From positions 1 through 7,252 of the forward strand of contig JASHYD010001246.1 in assembly GCA_030043175.1 (NCBI GenBank): a DNA stretch of 7,252 nt, in the 5' to 3' direction. Of the stretch, positions 6,754-7,252 are shown piece after piece. The notes under the pieces were generated by a model. The model was not told the DNA's origin, searched no databases, and saw only the letters and a list, made by a program, of their open reading frames with translations. This stretch comes from Xanthobacteraceae bacterium (lineage in GTDB: Bacteria; Pseudomonadota; Alphaproteobacteria; Rhizobiales; Xanthobacteraceae). A program made the translations under genes and the position numbers. The stretch's first letter is position 1; each line of letters opens with the position of its first letter.

Positions 6754-6912
6754 GGCTTCACCCACTGGGCGCACGGGTTCCCGCCACGCTCCCGCAAGCG
6801 GGGGAGATATCAAAAGTACCCTCATCCGCTTGGGGGAGTCGGGTGAAGCGGACAGACGCCTGCGCCCAGTCAAGCCGCTGACCGGCAGTGCCGACGAAAC
6901 GAGGAAAGGAGA
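6754..6912. other. Spacer between DUF5132 gene and ATPase gene
   Basis: 159 bases separating the two minus-strand genes. It holds the palindromic element at 6789-6851 and, next to the ATPase ATG, a weak ribosome site (GGTGA on the minus strand, 6758-6762, 4 bases from the start). The two genes may be co-transcribed, with the palindrome acting within the mRNA, or the ATPase may have its own promoter; no clear promoter was recognised. Confidence 0.45.
6789..6851. repeat. Palindromic intergenic element (two hairpins)
   Basis: Two inverted repeats lie in the spacer. CTCCCGC (6789-6795) and GCGGGGGAG (6798-6806) form a GC-rich stem with a very short AA loop. CCGCTT (6826-6831) and AAGCGG (6846-6851) form a second stem. 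CAAGCGG (6794-6800) is also complementary to CCGCTTG (6826-6832), so the arms could pair alternatively. The wording (CTCATCCGCTTG, GGGGGAG) resembles dispersed intergenic palindromes common in rhizobial genomes. That resemblance is from memory and needs a genome-wide search. It marks this stretch as non-coding and supports the later ATPase start. Confidence 0.5.
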
Positions 6913-7179
6913 TCAACCGGCGTGCCCGCCAGCTGCCGATTTGCCCGCCTGGGAAAGTTCTTCAGCCCGCGCTTCCGCCAAGATGTCTCTTGTCTGCTCG
7001 TTGAGCTCAGCCAGGGCACCCCGCCCTTGGTCGTATGCCATCAAGCCTGCCTTGAGGACCGATTTGGCGATCGGCCGTAGCGCCGGCATCACCACTGGCG
7101 CAACGAAAGCTGCGCCAACCCCGACGGCGATTGCCATCATGATTCCCCCGCCCTTGAAGGCATCCTCCAACAGCGCCAT
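6913..7179 (-). CDS. DUF5132 family small membrane protein, probable P-ATPase partner
   Basis: 88-residue protein of the DUF5132 type (recognised from the MALLEDAFKGG opening and the following Gly/Ala/Val-rich helix with APVVMPAL). One membrane helix spans about residues 10-34. After a short basic linker (RPIAKSVLKAG) comes a charged amphipathic helix (about 46-76, rich in Glu, Ala, Arg), and the protein ends in a flexible Gly/Ala/His tail. No Cys, and only one His (near the C-terminus), so no evident metal site. The form, one N-terminal helix plus a charged helical tail next to a P-type ATPase, resembles mycobacterial PacL proteins (DUF1490), which support metal pumps, although the PacL metal motif is absent. 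It precedes the ATPase gene on the same strand with a 159-base gap. The ATG at 7179 is chosen over the longer frame (start 7248) because AGGAG lies 8 bases before it and the family opening begins there. Function is inferred from context only. Confidence 0.82.
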   Translation of the reverse strand: MALLEDAFKGGGIMMAIAVGVGAAFVAPVVMPALRPIAKSVLKAGLMAYDQGRGALAELNEQTRDILAEARAEELSQAGKSAAGGHAG

Positions 7180-7187
7180 GCGAAACT

Positions 7188-7192
7188 CTCCT
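7188..7192 (-). promoter_or_regulatory. Strong ribosome binding site of the DUF5132 gene
   Basis: AGGAG (within GAGAGGAGAG) on the minus strand, 8 bases before the ATG at 7179. It is the best Shine-Dalgarno in the window, suggesting that the small protein is made in larger amounts than the pump downstream, whose site is weak. Confidence 0.75.
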
Positions 7193-7252
7193 CTCGCAGT
7201 TTGGAAGCTCCACCCCCCGCTGGACGACGCTTGAGTTAACGCGTTCACGGCG
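7193..7252. other. Upstream region of the DUF5132 gene (cut by window end)
   Basis: About 60 bases remain upstream of the ribosome site. They contain the 8-base palindrome AACGCGTT (7238-7245) inside GTTAACGCGTTCAC. This could be part of a promoter/operator, but the region is truncated and no -10/-35 pair was identified. Confidence 0.25.

Noticed and set aside
6754..6873. N-terminal extension of the ATPase (TTG at 6873 or ATG at 6825)
   Set aside because: It translates the palindromic spacer and neither start has a ribosome site; ATG 6753 is preferred, though ATG 6825 cannot be fully excluded.

Overview
The window is a G+C-rich stretch of bacterial chromosome. Protein style (Arg/Ala-rich), codon use and gene families point to an alphaproteobacterium of the Hyphomicrobiales (Bradyrhizobium/Rhodopseudomonas-like). 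That assignment is inference: no rRNA or marker gene is present. No tRNA, rRNA, CRISPR array, insertion sequence or integrase was seen.

Layout: (1) 80-817, minus: a metallo-beta-lactamase-fold hydrolase. (2) 976-2298, minus: a DUF445 (YjiN-like) membrane protein. (3) 2299-2444: a compact divergent control region packed with GCAA/TTGC inverted repeats. (4) 2445-3110, plus: a small membrane protein with an N-terminal HMA2-type (heavy-metal-associated-like) domain. (5) 3111-3537: a non-coding convergent gap with inverted repeats. (6) 3538-6753, minus: a large P-type cation ATPase carrying its own HMA2-like N-terminal domain. (7) 6754-6912: a palindromic spacer. (8) 6913-7179, minus: a small DUF5132 membrane protein with a strong ribosome binding site, reading toward the ATPase.

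The right two thirds look like one metal-handling module: a small one-helix membrane protein (DUF5132) followed on the same strand by the pump, with a second HMA2 protein on the facing strand. The pump combines an accessory domain of the heavy-metal kind with a membrane domain whose ion-binding residues are of the P2 (Ca2+/Mn2+-pump) type: PEGLP in M4, N and E in M5, N-x-x-S-D in M6. No Cys-Pro-Cys metal site is present. Architecturally the set recalls two published systems: ferrosome (fez) clusters, where a P-type ATPase works with small membrane and HMA proteins to build iron-storage compartments, and mycobacterial P-ATPase/PacL pairs, where a one-helix protein supports the pump. Whether this is a variant of either, or a distinct P2-pump system, cannot be decided from sequence alone; it is the main item for follow-up. 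The MBL hydrolase and DUF445 protein have no clear functional link to the pump, although DUF445 shares its control region with the HMA2 gene.
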